Assembly (NCBI RefSeq): GCF_009727055.1
Contig: NC_052352.1
Span: forward strand, 22,729,736-22,793,735
Length of the DNA: 64,000 nucleotides
Direction: 5' to 3'
Source of the DNA: Benincasa hispida
Taxonomy: Eukaryota; Streptophyta; Magnoliopsida; Cucurbitales; Cucurbitaceae
Shown: positions 36,171 to 47,691 of the stretch, one piece after another
Numbering within the stretch: the first letter of the stretch is position 1
Layout: each line of letters begins with the position of its first letter
Translations under genes and position numbers: made by a program
The notes under the pieces: generated by a model
What the model was told of the DNA's origin: nothing
Database searches by the model: none
What the model saw: only the letters and a program-made list of their open reading frames with translations

Positions 36171-36313
36171 CATCTTCTCAACCTCTTGAGGTGTCTTAGG
36201 ATATTGATCCTTAGACAAAATGATTCCATGCCTGAAGGGTAACAAACTCCTCTTGGAATCCTGGATCCTATACCTGATCAACATTTGATCGATGTATGAT
36301 GCCTGAGACAGGG

Positions 36314-37010
36314 CTAACCATTTGTTCTTATGATCCCGAATGATCTGGATCCTAGAACATACTGTGCCTTACCCAAATCTTTCATTTGGAACTGGGCAGC
36401 TAGCCATTTTTTAATGTCAATCAGATTCCTTACATCATTCCCAATGAGTAGGGTATCATCCACATATAGTACTAGGAAAGTTACTGAGCTGTTGATGATT
36501 TTCTTGTAGACACAAGTCTCATCAACATTCTGATTAAATCCAAACGACTTGACTGCAGTGTCAAATCTAATGTTCCAAGATCTAGATGCTTGTTTGAGCC
36601 CATAAATGGCCCTATTAAGCTTGCAAACTTTTTGCTCTTGATCTAGAACAATGAACCCCTCTGGTTGAGTCATATAGTTGGTCTCCTCAAGATTACCATT
36701 AAGAAAGGCAGTCTTGACATCCATTTGTCATATTTCATAATCATAAAATATGGCTATGGACAGGAGAATTCTAATAGACTTGAGCATGAAACTCTCCATC
36801 TACACCTTTCTATCCACACCTCTCTTTCGTTTATATATCCACCTACACCCAATAGGTCTTAGCTCGTTAGGCGGATTAACAAGCTCTCAGATGTTATTGA
36901 AGTACATAGACTAAATTTCTTGGTTCATGGCTTTAACCCATTCATCTTTGTCAACATCCTCCATCGCTTTCTTAAAAGACAATGGATCCTAGACCCCATC
37001 ATTCGAAATG
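36314..37010 (-). pseudogene. copia H reverse transcriptase
   Basis: On the minus strand MDVKTAFLNGNLEETNYM, VCKLNRAIYGLKQASRSW and the active site LVLYVDDTLLIGND with both aspartates, then WLAAQFQMKDLGKAQYVLG. Upstream (36725-37010) the fingers are frame-shifted and partly deleted. Palm and YVDD are intact over 136 codons, the best copia RT block in the window. Confidence 0.82.
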
Positions 37011-37787
37011 TCGTTTTGGGCTACAATTAAACCCATGTAGCGATCCAGTGGGTTCATAACCCTCCCACTACGTTGAGGCAGTCTCAACTCTTAAGCTGGT
37101 TGACTAGATGTACCGACCTCAACCACTCTTGTTGATCTGTCGGCCTATTCAACAACTCTTGTTGAACCCTCAGCAGTCTCAGTCTCACTAGAAACCTCAT
37201 GCAAAACGAGCTTACTTCATGGCTTATAATCTTGGATGTGGTCTTCTTCCAAGAAGATAACATTTGTAGAAACAAACACTTTGTTCTCACTCGAATCATA
37301 GAAGTATCTATTTCTCGTTTCCTTGGGGTAGCCTACAAACAGGCAAACCTTCGAATGCGTTTCCAACTTTTTTGGGTTAGTCACTAGCACATGTGCCGGA
37401 CAGCCCCAAATCCTGAACTGGCGTAAACTACCTTTACGGCTTCTCCACAACTCAAAAGGTGTTTCAGAAACACTTTTTGAGGGAACATTGTTCAAGATAT
37501 AGCATGCAGTCTTCACTACAAAACCCTAAAACGAGTCTAGAAGATGAGCATAACTCATCATAGACCAAACCATGTCCAACAAGGTTTCGTTTCTCCTTTC
37601 TAATACACCATTCTGCTGCGGTGTACCTGGAGTCAAGAGTTGGGATGCAATCCCATGTTCTATCATATAGTTCTGGAATTTGATGTCCATATACTCTCCA
37701 CCACGATCAGATCATAATGTTTTTATCATCTTACCTAACAAGTTTTCAACTTCAGCCTTATACTCCTTGAACTTGTCAAAGGCTTCA
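37011..37787 (-). pseudogene. copia H integrase, C-terminal two thirds
   Basis: On the minus strand it starts in EAFDKFKEYKAEVENLLG (about 37780), passes the SDRGGEY and GTPQQNGV-like core segments (37620-37700, with stops), then KTACYILNNVPSKSVSETP, LWRSRKGSLRQFRIWGCPAH and KVCLFVGYPKETRNRYFY. These are core and chromatin-facing C-terminal parts of copia integrase, which joins element cDNA to the genome. A frameshift lies at about 37216. The N-terminal zinc finger is cut away by copia G. Confidence 0.78.
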
Positions 37788-38233
37788 TGAAGGATCTCTT
37801 ACAGAAGAGTTCCATGAGCGCTTTCGGATCGCTCTGATCTCACAGTGACTGAAATACAACAATATATACTCAAACGCAAAGTTATGTAAGCAAATCTTAA
37901 TTAACGACATGCTATGAACAACAAAATAACAAGGGAGAGAGTGCCGTATTCGTAGCGTTACCAAGATAAGGTTTCCCTCATATATCCATATACTACAGAC
38001 CATTTTGGTTATCACTCAAGACATGATCCACTTGTATGTCACCACATACATGCTTGAGTCACATACAGATAACCAGGGATTTTATATTTATTGGTTTGTG
38101 GTAAAGCAAATAAAACAAGCAAACTGAGCAAAAATACAAGATGTGAAGTAAATATCATATATTAACAACACAAGCATTCGTACAAACGTTTTACAAACTA
38201 CAGGACACGAGACTTTACGGCATCAACCCAACA
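37788..38233 (-). repeat. 3' LTR of copia G, internally deleted
   Basis: Minus strand TGTTGGGTTGATGCCG (38233) to AGATCCTTCA (37788), only 446 bp against about 2.1 kb for complete A-family LTRs. The deletion join lies near 37945, just before GAGTGCCGTATTC. The polypurine tract on the minus strand (ACAAGTGGGAGAT) sits at 38234-38246. Confidence 0.7.
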
Positions 38234-38246
38234 ATCTCCCACTTGT

Positions 38247-39308
38247 CCTAAAGTGAAGTGGGGTGTACAATAAACTAGTACAAAACAATAAATTAGGGCA
38301 TAAAAACCAAGTACAAGAAAATCTCCCACTTGCCCTAGTCTAGCCGCGGGTGATCCTATAAACCCATGTCCATAGGTGACCCTCAAACATTGTAGCCGTG
38401 AGAGCCTTCGTAAATGGGTCAGTAACATTGTGCTCCAAAGTGATATTCGTGACGATCACGTCCTCTCGATGCACTATCTCGCGGATTAGATGATACTTTC
38501 ACTCTATGTGTGTGCCGCACCTGTGACTCCTCGGCTCCTTGGAGTTCGCCACTGCCCCACTATTATCACAATAGAGGGTAATGGGCCGAGACATATTTGG
38601 AATAACTTCAAGTTCTGTCAAGAACTTTCTGAGCCAGATAGCCTCCTTAGCAACTTCGCAAGCCGTTACGTACTCCAGCTCTATAATGGAGTCGGCGATG
38701 CACCCCTTCTTAGTGCTTCGCCACACTATAGCTCCTCCGTTAAGAGTAAGGACTAACCCTGATGTGGACTTACGGGAGTCCTTATTAGTCTGAAAGTTAG
38801 AATCTGTGTATCCCGTATGATCAAATCTCTAGAACAATACACGAGCATGTAGTCCCTCGTTCTCCGAAGATACTTGAGGATGTTCTTCACTGTAGTCTAG
38901 TGACCCTGGCCTGGGTTAGACTGATACCTATTTACTATGCCCATAGCGTAACAGATGCCTGAACGAGCATAAAGCATCGTGTACATCAAACTACCAATGA
39001 CAGACATATATGGGACCAATCTCATCTCCTCAACCTCTTGAGGCATCTTAGGAAACATGTCCTTAGATAAAGTGAGTTCATGCCTGAACGGCAGTAGGCC
39101 CCTCTTGGAGTCCTGCATCAAGTACTTGAGCAACATCTTGTCAATGTACTATGCCTGAGACAGTCTAACACTTTATTCTTACGATCCCGAAAGATCTGTA
39201 TGCCTAGAACAAACTAAGCCTCTCCCAAATCTTTCATTTGGAATTGGGTTGCTAGCCAATTCTTAATTGCAGTAAGTAGACCTACATCATTCCCAATGAG
39301 TAGGAAAT
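38247..39308 (-). pseudogene. copia G RT C-terminus and RNase H
   Basis: On the minus strand, downstream of the B insertion: LLIGNDVG, MKDLGEA, then MLLKYLMQDSKRGLLPFRH, MPQEVEEMRLVPYMSVIGSL and SGICYAMGIVNRYQSNPGQGH (RT thumb and connection), then RNase H with WRSTKKGCIADSIIELEY, EVAKEAIWLRKFL and TLYCDNSGAVANSKEPRS. Frame changes occur between blocks. The catalytic YVDD is split by element B (YVDDI on the right side, LLIGND here). Confidence 0.82.
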
Positions 39309-40859
39309 TGATAACAGGCAGAAATTCACGTTCTTACGGTACTAAGTTCTTAAACAATGTTGGCTTACGTTCATAAAATATGTTAGATTGCATCCAAAAA
39401 GCATTAAGTTTATAACATTACGGTTGCATGCGTTCATCGCATAGAAACAGTTGATTTTTGTATTTTTATGTAGAATATGCGTTAATGCAAGGCGGAAAGA
39501 GCAATCACAAGAAACCATTGGGCGAGCGCAGCATTACCGTAAGGATTTGCGGTGATTATGTTCGCAAACATCTGCTCAAGAAGGATTGCTACATAGAGCC
39601 GGCGCAACTTGGTGGGTGCATCTGGGTGAAAGGCATCATTAATCACGATGGGACAGAAAGCTGATGACGGTCGAATCCGAATTAAGTTGACAGCTGCTAA
39701 CGATAACGAGTACATTCAGCTTTTAGTGACAAATATTCGGCGCATCAGTCAGGGAATTAAAGCCATCCTATCTGTGCAATCATAAGAGAGAAACCGCCCT
39801 TCAGCCTGGAGCTCTATAAATACGAAAGGCATCCTTCAGAAAAGGGGTTAACAAGTTCACCTGTTCACCGATTTAGAAGCTTTAGTCGTGTTCATAGTTT
39901 TCTTTTATTTTTAAGGCGGAGCATGGGAAGAGTAGAGATGCCAGAAGATTGCTCAGAGAAACTCGAGAGAGAACCCAGAGGCGTAAAAGCAAAGAATGGG
40001 CCGACTCTCGTAAAAGCGAGATTATCTTTTGAACAAGAGTAGAAAGAAAGTGTAAAAGTCTGGGAAGCAAGAGATTGCTACCAGGCTCTTTATTCTCTTC
40101 TTGCATTCTTATTGTGTACTTCAACTTTATATTTATAAAATGGAAGTTCTTATTGTACATCTGTTCACTCTCTTAGCATGCATGAGTAGCTAAACTTGTC
40201 GAATGGGTTGAGAAGAACTAAGCTAACATGACCTAGGAAGTTTATTGCTTGCGATTATCTTGTGTTATGCTGTGCCAAACATCCCTTTAGAGCTCTGTTT
40301 GCCAATCTGCATTGCATGCATTCTAGAGATAGGAATGATATTATGTGGTCGCCTTATTTTTGTGTGTGTCATTTTTTCATCGCATAAATAAGAATAAAGG
40401 CTTATGTGTAGGTCCTACAGACTTATCGCATATATCGCATGCGTTCTAGTATTAGAAGCCGTAGCATTCGCATCGAGAGATGGTTTACTATTGTGTGTGT
40501 GTTGCATGATCACATAGCATGAACGCATCCTAGGAAGTGTTAGCCAAAACCCTTCTCAACCCATTCACCGCATACTCATCGTATCTTCCATTTTATCAAC
40601 TATTTTTGAACTCCACCGCATTTGTTTATTTTCATTACCGCAACAAAAAAACCAACAACTATTTGAGTTACCGGTTACTGCAAAGTATTCTAAAAAATTA
40701 CCACCATAACCTCTTTTCCCAAGTCCCTGAGTTCGACCCTGGACTTACCAGAAATCTCAGTGGGGTTTATGCTTGGATTCCATTGAGAAAACTTGAGTGC
40801 TCAATGCATTTTCATCATCGCATTTCGTCCATATTTCCACATCATAAAATAACGCATCA
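39309..40859 (+). repeat. 5' LTR of element B
   Basis: TGATAACAGGCAGAAATTC to AAAATAACGCATCA, 1551 bp. Relative to the 3' LTR it lacks 118 bp at about 40291, where TTTAGAGCT joins CTGTTTGCC. TATA box at 39813-39822. Confidence 0.88.
39813..39822 (+). promoter_or_regulatory. TATA box in 5' LTR of element B
   Basis: TCTATAAATA, conserved in position with 6441 and 62203. Confidence 0.6.
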
Positions 40860-40865
40860 AGTTTT

Positions 40866-40883
40866 TGGCGCCATTGCCAGGGA
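40866..40883 (+). other. Primer binding site of element B (tRNA-Asp type)
   Basis: TGGCGCCATTGCCAGGGA, six bases after the LTR end. The canonical Athila-group site, complementary to the tRNA-Asp 3' end, is TGGCGCCGTTGCCGGGGA; both differences are G to A. Confidence 0.85.
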
Positions 40884-41010
40884 CTTCGGCAAAATAGTGT
40901 GCTAAGGGTAATTTTTCTGATTTCTTTGCAGACTCTCAATCCCGGAGATTGAGAGGACGTTCAAATGAAGATTACGAGACCGCTAACAACAATAGTCAGA
41001 CAAAGAAGAT

Positions 41011-41213
41011 ATGGCGCAACAGGCTGGAAACGAAGCACCAAACGAAAACAACGTCATAGCGAATCCAATCCTTCTGGCTAATGATCATAATAGGCCTATT
41101 AGGGACTATGCATCGCCAAACCTCTATGATTTCTCTCCAGGAATCATGAGGCTTGACCTTGACAGAAGCCGATTTGAAATGAAGCCGACGATGCTGCAGA
41201 TGATCCAGACTGC
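41011..41213 (+). pseudogene. element B gag, N-terminal part
   Basis: ATG 41011 opens a clean frame starting MAQQAGNEAPNENN and reaching RSRFEMKPTMLQMIQTA, the N-terminus typical of Athila-type Gag (basic/proline stretch, then an F-E-x-K-P motif ahead of the retrotrans-gag domain). The frame is interrupted at 41213 by element C and continues at 49680 as EQFGG. Confidence 0.82.
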
Positions 41214-42139
41214 TGAGGCATCCTCCAGAAATGTATTTAGTTAAGGGATGTGCTGCGGGGATGTATGCGTGTTGCCTGTCCTCAGCAAAAATGTATCTGC
41301 GTTTATTGGAAGCATGATATGCACGGTAAATCATGCACCCTTCCGAATTAAATTTTGTAACTTTACCAAATTCTTTGACTCTTGTGCAGGCATTAGAATT
41401 TTTTTTTTTTTTTTTTTTTTGTAATGCGATCATTTGTAATATATTCACATACTTTGTTAATAGTCAATACAATCAATGTATATAATTCACTCTACTCCTT
41501 TGTTAATCTTTGCTATATTTTTACTTTTGTATTTTTATGATCTTCTTTGCGTTGCTATGATGTTTTATGTGTTACACTTAGAAACATTTCCCATACTTAG
41601 TAAATTCTTACTAACACTTAGTTAATTCTTAGTTTAGCAGTACTTTACTTTTTATCTTTCAAAGTTCTGCTCAAACCTTCTTTTGGAAATTTTCTCCTAA
41701 GTGTTTGTCTAGTCTATCCAAACAACACAATGAGGACCTTGCTCATCTTTAAATTTGGGGGTGGGAAAAGTCTGAGCAGATGAGATCAGGAATATGTAGT
41801 ATTTAAGAAAATGCGTCCATTTTTATATCCACAAAAAAAAAAAAAAAAAAAAAAAAATTGCAAAACTCCAATGTCAGCGCAAGGGAATATTTCAAAATTG
41901 TTCCCAACCTGATAAGAGTTTAGTTGTGAAAGGAGCCTGCTCGTAGTTGGATGCTCGTATGACACCCATAGGAGCAAGTCAAAACGAAAGTGGGTTTCCA
42001 AGAACAACGTAGTATAAACCAAAAAGAGAAAAGGAATGCAAGAGACGACTCCTCTGATTATCATGAGTTAAAAGTTGAAACTGGCATACAACCGTAGTTG
42101 GATGTTCGTATGACACTCTTGGGGACAAGCCAAAACAAA
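41214..42139 (+). repeat. Element C LTR1 (5' portion, truncated)
   Basis: It matches 45455-46363 with few substitutions and small indels. It contains a 20-odd T run at about 41400, an A run at about 41832, TTTAAATTTGGGGGTGGG at 41751-41768 and two copies of the 48-bp paired motif. The match ends abruptly at CAAAAC-AAG, where pol begins. Confidence 0.75.
41941..41990 (+). repeat. Paired 3'-region motif, copy 1a (element C LTR1)
   Basis: CGTAGTTGGATG, TCGTATGACACCC and CAAGTCAAAACGAAAG in order. It is preceded by GATAAGAGTTTAGTTGTGAAAGG. Confidence 0.75.
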
Positions 42140-42140
42140 G
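42092..42140 (+). repeat. Paired 3'-region motif, copy 1b
   Basis: Second unit, 151 bases after copy 1a: CGTAGTTGGATG, TCGTATGACACTC, then CAAGCCAAAACAAAG. Confidence 0.75.
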
Positions 42141-42218
42141 TATGCTTACTTAGGAAGTAACGACACGTTACCAGTGCACTTAAAGTATGCTTACTTAGGA
42201 AGTAACGACACGTTACCA
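42137..42218 (+). repeat. 45-bp tandem duplication at the LTR1/pol join
   Basis: A 37-bp sequence (42137-42173) encoding the start of the RT segment is repeated at 42182-42218 with an 8-bp spacer, a local templated duplication at the break point. Confidence 0.85.
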
Positions 42219-45001
42219 ATTATCATCTCTGCATTACTAAGTAAGGAGAAAGAAGATGCTCTCATACGGATCCTAAGAAACAACGCAAAAGCCTTAGGAT
42301 GGACCTTGGCAGATATTCGAGGAATCAGTCCCTCGTATTGCATGCACAAGATTCGTCTAGAGGAAGGAAAGAATTGATCAGTAGAAAGGCAGCTTCGCTT
42401 AAACCCTACCATGAAGGAGGTTGTAAAGAAGGAAATAGTGAAGTGGCTGGATGCCGGTGACATCTACTCGATATCTGATAGCAGTTGGGTGAGCCCAGTG
42501 CAATGTGTTCCAAAGAAATGGGGGATGACAGTCACCAGTAATGACAAGAATGAATTGGTTCCCATAAGGACAACCATGGGGTGGAAAATCTGCATAGACT
42601 ATCGCAAGTTAAATTTGGCCATTAAAAAAGACCATTTTCCACTACCATTCATTGACCAAATGTTGGATAGACTTGCGGGGAACAAATTTTTCTGCTTTCT
42701 TGATGGCTATTCAGGATATAACCAAATAGAAATTATGCCGGAGGACTAAGACTAGACAACCTGCACGTGCCCGTTTGGTACGTTCGCATTCCGACGCATG
42801 CCATTTGGACTCTGTAATGCACCAGGCACTTTTCAACGATGCATGATGGCAATCTTTTCAGATTACTTGGAGGAGTCTGTCGAGGTTTTCATGGATGATT
42901 TCTCAGTTTTCAACAGTAATTATGACTCCTGTTTGACTAATCTTGAGAAAGTCTTGAAGAGATGCGTGGAAACAAATCTTGTTCTGAATTGGGAAAAATG
43001 CCACTTTATGGTGGAGGAAAGAATAGTTCTGGGTCACAAAATCTCCAAGGTAGGATTGGAAGTTGATCAAGCAAAAATCGATGCAATTTCCAAATTACCC
43101 CCATCAGTGAATGTAAAGACACTAAGGAGCTTTTTGGGTCACGCGGGGTTTTATAGAAGATTTATTCGCAACATCTCTCAAATCACAAGACCCCTTAGTG
43201 CACTTCTCGAAGTTAGCTGCGAGTATAATTTTGATGACGCTTGCATTAAAGCATTTAACACATTAAAAGATGCACTTATCTCAGCTTCGATTTTGGTTGC
43301 GCCAGATTGGACACAACCGTTTGCATTGATGTGTGACGCTAGCGGATATTCTGTGGGCGTAGGTTTGAGTCAGCACTGGGAAAAGGTATTACATCCCATT
43401 TATTATGCAAGTAAAAAACTGAACGACGCACAGGAGAACAATACGACCACAGAGAAAGAAATGCTCGTAGTGGTATTTGTACTGGTGAAGTTTCGAAAGT
43501 ACCTGATTGGAACAAATGTGGTGGTGTATACGGATCACTCTGCAATTAAATATCTAATGACGAAGAAGGATGCAAAACCGAGATTGATACGATGGGTGTT
43601 GCTCCTGCAAGAGTTTGACCTGGAAATTAAAGATAGGAAAGGCACCGAGAACCAAGTCGCGAATCATTTGTCAAGATTAGAAAACTGCGAGGTTCAAGGG
43701 ATAGAAAAAGATATTGAGGAAAGATTCCCCGATGAGCTGCTAATGGCAGTAGGCGTTAATGTCCCTTGGTATGCGAACATAGTAAACTTTATAGCTTGCG
43801 ATCAATTACCGGATGATTATACCTACCAACAGAAGAAGAAGCTAAGACACGACGCAAAATTTTATTTTTGAGACGATCCATTCCTGTATCGACAAGGACC
43901 TGATCATATAATACGTCGATATGTCCCTGAGCACGAAGCCAAGAGCATTTTAGAACTCTTTCATGAGTCCCCATATGGAGGACATTTTGGGGGGCAAAGG
44001 ACTGTTGCAAAGTCTTACAGTGCGGCTACTTTTGGCCAACTTTGTTCAAAGATGCCCATGCCCATGTTATGCAATGCGATATGTGCCAAAGGACAGGGAA
44101 TATGTCCAAAAGAAATGAAATGCCATTGACGTCAATCTTAGAAGTTAAATTATTTGATGTATGGGAAATTGACTTCATGGGCCCGTTTCCACCATCTGAA
44201 GGTCATCAATATATTCTGGTTGCGGTTGATTATGTTTCGAAATGGGTTGAGGCCATCGCATGTGCCAAGAACGATGCAGCCACTGTGGCGAAGTTTTTGA
44301 AGAAGAATATTTTTGCGCGCTATGGAACGCCACGTGCCTTAATCTGCGATGAAGGCTCTCATTTCATCAACCGTATAATCGCTAACCTGCTGACTAAATT
44401 CAACGTCAGCCATCGAGTGGCAATTTCTTACCTCCCACAGACTAATGGGCAGACAGAGATTTCTAATAGAGAGATCAAAACTATCTTGTAGAAGGTAGTT
44501 AATACTATTAGGAGAGATTGGTCATCCAAGCTTGACGAAGCACTATGGGCTTACAGGACTGCCTACAAAACATCAATTGGCATGTCCCCGTACACTCTGA
44601 TCTTCGGAAAAGCTTGTCATCTGCCGCTTGAGTTAGAACATAAGGAAATGTGGGCATGTAAGAAGCTGAAGTTCGATTTAGCTACTGTAGGGAAAGTCTA
44701 GAAGTTACAATTGAAGCAGTTGATCGAATGGTGAAGGGATGCCTATGAAAATGCCAAGATATATAAGGAGAAAATGAAGAAATGGCATGATGAATGCATA
44801 AACGACCGGACATTCACTGAAGGTCAGCAGGTACTGCTATTCAACGCACGACTGCGATTGTTCCCTGGGAAGCTAAAGTCTCGCTGGTCCGGGCCATTTC
44901 GGATCAAGACCATCTTTCCCAACGGTGCAGTAGAATTAACAACTTTAGATGGGAGCAGCGTATTCAAAGTCAATGGTCAGCGGATCAAACCCTACTATTG
45001 A
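42182..45001 (+). pseudogene. Element C pol: RT, RNase H, integrase (near-intact)
   Basis: Best preserved pol here. RT: LKYAYLGSND, IRGISPSYCMHKI, MKEVVKKEIVKWLDAG, CFLDGYSGYNQ (first catalytic Asp), [16 protein letters not shown] and FMDDFS (catalytic pair). RNase [36 protein letters not shown] and [11 protein letters not shown]. Integrase: [29 protein letters not shown] and [12 protein letters not shown] (D, D and E of the DDE triad), then [21 protein letters not shown] at the C-terminus. Damage: stops at 42747, 42753, 43869, 44489, about 44700 and 44733, and a frameshift near 44010. Athila-like rather than chromoviral: FMDDFS motif and no chromodomain seen. Confidence 0.88.
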
Positions 45002-45454
45002 GGCGACTTCGATCGGCGCATGGACACCATTGATTTGGGCAAGCAGGATTAAAATGCTTGCAGGGAAAGCGATTGCGGTAACTTTGAGAACTTCTTTCAG
45101 TCGGCCTTCCCATCTATTTTTACTTGCTTTCTTTTACCGTTTGTTTCATGTTGTGATTGTTATTTAGTAAGATTAGTCTTTAATGCTCTAGAAGTTTCAT
45201 GTCGCATATGTTTCCTTACATTACATGTAGTAGCACTGGGAACATGTTTTTGTGAATGTTGGATAAATCACCACAAGATCTTTTCAACTTGAGTTAGGAA
45301 GAGAGGAAAATAAACTGGCATATAACGAGAGGATGGGTGTAGTAAGTAGAAAAAAAAAGGGAGATATGCATCTAATACACCCAAATACATTGCGGCGAGG
45401 AGTGTGTTGCGCACATATGCGTCCTTTGCCCGGCCTTAGTTAAATGCACTATGT
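45002..45454 (+). other. Element C untranslated region after pol
   Basis: No gene. A purine run (AGAAAAAAAAGGGAGA) at about 45346-45362 is the nearest polypurine-tract candidate, 90 bases ahead of the repeat start at 45455. Confidence 0.5.
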
Positions 45455-46166
45455 TGAGGCATCCTCCAGAAATGTATTTAGTTAAGCGATGTGCCGCGGG
45501 GATGTATGCGTGTTGCCTGTCCCAGCAAAAATGTATCTGCGTTTATTAGAAGCATGATATGCACTGCAAAACCAAATGTTGACTCTTGTGCAAGCATTAG
45601 ATTTTTTTTTTTTTTTTTTTTTTTTTTCTTTTTGTAATGCATCATTTGTAATATATTCACATACTTTGTTAATAGTCAATACAATCAAAGTAACCATAAT
45701 TCACTCTACTCTTTGCCTGTGCCTCTTTCTTTATCTTCCTTTGTTAATCTTTGCTATATTTTTACTCTTGTATTTTTACGATCTTCATTGCGTTGCTATG
45801 ATGTATTATGTGTTACACTTAGAAACATTTCCCATACTTAGTAAATTCTGACTAACACTTTGTTAATTCTTAGTTTAGCAGTACTTTACCTTTTATCTTT
45901 CAAAGTTCTGCTCAAATCTTCTTTTTGAAATTTTCTCCTAAGTGTTTGTCCAGTGTATCCAAACAACACAATGAGGACCTCGCTCATCTTTAAATTTGGG
46001 GGTGGGGAAGGTCTGAGCAGATGAGATCAGGAATATGTGGTATTTAAGAAAATGCGTCCATTTTTATATCCAAAAAAAAAAATTTGCAAAACTCCAATGT
46101 TAGCGCAAGGGAATATTTCAAAATTGTTCCCAACCTGATAAGAGTTCAGTTGTGAAAGAAGCCTGC

Positions 46167-46216
46167 TCGTAGTTGGATGCTCGTATGACACCCGTTGGAG
46201 CAAGCCAAAACGAAGG
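46167..46216 (+). repeat. Paired 3'-region motif, copy 2a (element C LTR2)
   Basis: CGTAGTTGGATG, TCGTATGACACCC and CAAGCCAAAACGAAGG in order. Confidence 0.75.
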
Positions 46217-46318
46217 TGGGTTTCCAAGAACAACGTAGTATAAACCGAAAAGAGAAAAGGAATGCAAGAGACGACTCCTCTGATTATCATGAGTTAAAAG
46301 TTGAAACTGGCATACAAC

Positions 46319-46365
46319 CGTAGTTGGATGTTCGCATGACACCCTTGGGGCAAACCAAAACGAAG
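46319..46365 (+). repeat. Paired 3'-region motif, copy 2b
   Basis: 152 bases after copy 2a: CGTAGTTGGATG, TCGCATGACACCC, then CAAACCAAAACGAAG. Confidence 0.75.
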
Positions 46366-46442
46366 AGAAAATAATAATAATTAATGGAAAGGAAAAGAAA
46401 AGGGCATTTTGTTGGGTGTTACAACACATAAAATGAGTCTCC

Positions 46443-46604
46443 CTAATTCAGCAATTGTCCTCCTTTCAGATCATTTGTTAAAAGTTTTACTAATATCATT
46501 TTTAATAATGTTTATAATGCTACAACAACAAGCATAGTAAGCAAAATAATAGGAAAAGAAAAAGGAGGATATGAAATAACCATTGTTGATGCTTTCTCAC
46601 CATC
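46443..46604 (-). pseudogene. Unrecognised coding-like fragment, possible captured exon
   Basis: On the minus strand 53 codons read [16 protein letters not shown], then a hydrophobic stretch (about 15 residues, LL/VVV-rich, membrane-like), one in-frame TAA, then [18 protein letters not shown]. The composition is unlike the LTR frames around it, and the TAA could be a C-to-T change from a glutamine codon. I do not recognise the protein. It lies between the LTR2 match (ends 46363) and the plastid block (from about 46620), so it may belong to either or be a third source. Confidence 0.3.
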
Positions 46605-46820
46605 CCCAATCTCCAAGATCATTTTTTAAAAAAAAGAGAGAGAATAGATTCTCTATTTTAACCTTTTTTGACACCAAGAAATGCAGTGAAATGATTTCTA
46701 GAAATAGGAAAAAATTGAAGCAGATCTATTCTATACTCGATAAGTACCAATATGCAATGGTAGATGGGAATTGATCTTATTTTATATGAGTGAATGTATA
46801 CATACTTGTTCATCATGATG

Positions 46821-46851
46821 TGCCAAGAACCAGATTTGAACTGGTGACACG

Positions 46852-46888
<37 letters not shown>

Positions 46889-46893
46889 CCGGC
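46821..46893 (-). tRNA. trnF-GAA: Plastid-type tRNA-Phe(GAA) in nuclear insertion
   Basis: 73 nt on the minus strand. Acceptor stem GCCGGGA pairs with TCTTGGC (two G-U pairs). Anticodon loop CTGAAAA gives GAA and the T-loop region is GTTCAAATC. No CCA is encoded, as in plastid genes. The flank on the 5' side of the tRNA (46894-47050) resembles the plastid trnL-trnF spacer. It can fold, but as a nuclear copy of a plastid gene it is probably not used. Confidence 0.92.
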
Positions 46894-47098
46894 CATTTCC
46901 GACACATTATCCTTATTTTAATAGATGACTTTGGTCTATGTCAATTGTAAATCAGAAGAAAGGTATTCCAAAGTCTTCTTTTTGAAGATCCACGAAATTT
47001 CAGGGCTTGGATAAGACTTTGGAAGTTTCAGTACAGTAGACTAGAACTCGTTGAAGAAATAAAAATTCCCATATTTTTTTTATTGGATTTGGATCCAT

Positions 47099-47172
47099 CG
47101 GGACTGACGGGGCTCAAACCCGTAGCTTCCACCTTGACAGGGCGGTGCTCTGACCAATTGAATTACAATCCC
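47099..47172 (-). tRNA. trnD-GUC: Plastid-type tRNA-Asp(GUC) in nuclear insertion
   Basis: 74 nt on the minus strand, starting GGGATTGTAATTCAATTGG, anticodon loop CTGTCAA (GUC), ending CAGTCCCG. Compared with the plastid gene as I remember it, the few differences are all C/T or G/A transitions, including one turning a stem G-C into G-U and one each in the D and T arms. Probably inactive. Confidence 0.9.
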
Positions 47173-47233
47173 AGGGAAATAAAGTGTACAACATATGTTC
47201 TTGATTTAATTTCCTTCAAACCTTTCTATGTAG

Positions 47234-47557
<324 letters not shown>

Positions 47558-47655
47558 TCCTAAAAAAATTACGTATTTTTTTTTTTTTGTATTTTATTTA
47601 CTTGGACTTGTTGCTCTTGCTTTTTCGAATTATATGAAGCTTTCACTCCTTGTAT

Positions 47656-47691
47656 CCAATTATCTCTAAATATATAATTAGAGATAATTGG
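47656..47691. terminator. Plastid hairpin downstream of atpH
   Basis: Perfect 14-bp inverted repeat (CCAATTATCTCTAA / TTAGAGATAATTGG) with an 8-base AT loop, 100 bases after the atpH stop. Such stem-loops stabilise plastid mRNA 3' ends; here it is a carried-over relic. Confidence 0.6.

Larger units (their letters stand above)
33305..37787 (-). mobile_element. Ty1/copia retrotransposon H, minus strand, partial
   Basis: 3' LTR (A' type, 33305-35374) on the left, then RNase H, RT and integrase read leftward from 37787. It is inserted in the 3' LTR of copia F; a 5-bp TSD candidate AATGT is at 33300-33304, but its partner lies outside the window. Copia G interrupts the integrase at 37788; the remainder of H is beyond the window. 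Confidence 0.78.
37788..39308 (-). mobile_element. Ty1/copia retrotransposon G, minus strand, left part
   Basis: Short 3' LTR (37788-38233), polypurine tract, RNase H and the C-terminal half of RT, read leftward. RT is interrupted at 39308 by element B and continues at 63365. Inserted in the integrase of copia H; TSD candidate CTTCA at 37783-37787, partner not in window. Confidence 0.8.

Noticed and set aside
40996..41448. 150-codon minus-strand frame
   Set aside because: It runs through a poly-T tract (lysine run) and lies antisense to B gag and C LTR1, so it is a shadow.
45576..45851. Phenylalanine-rich membrane protein
   Set aside because: It is the translation of the poly-T tract in C LTR2.
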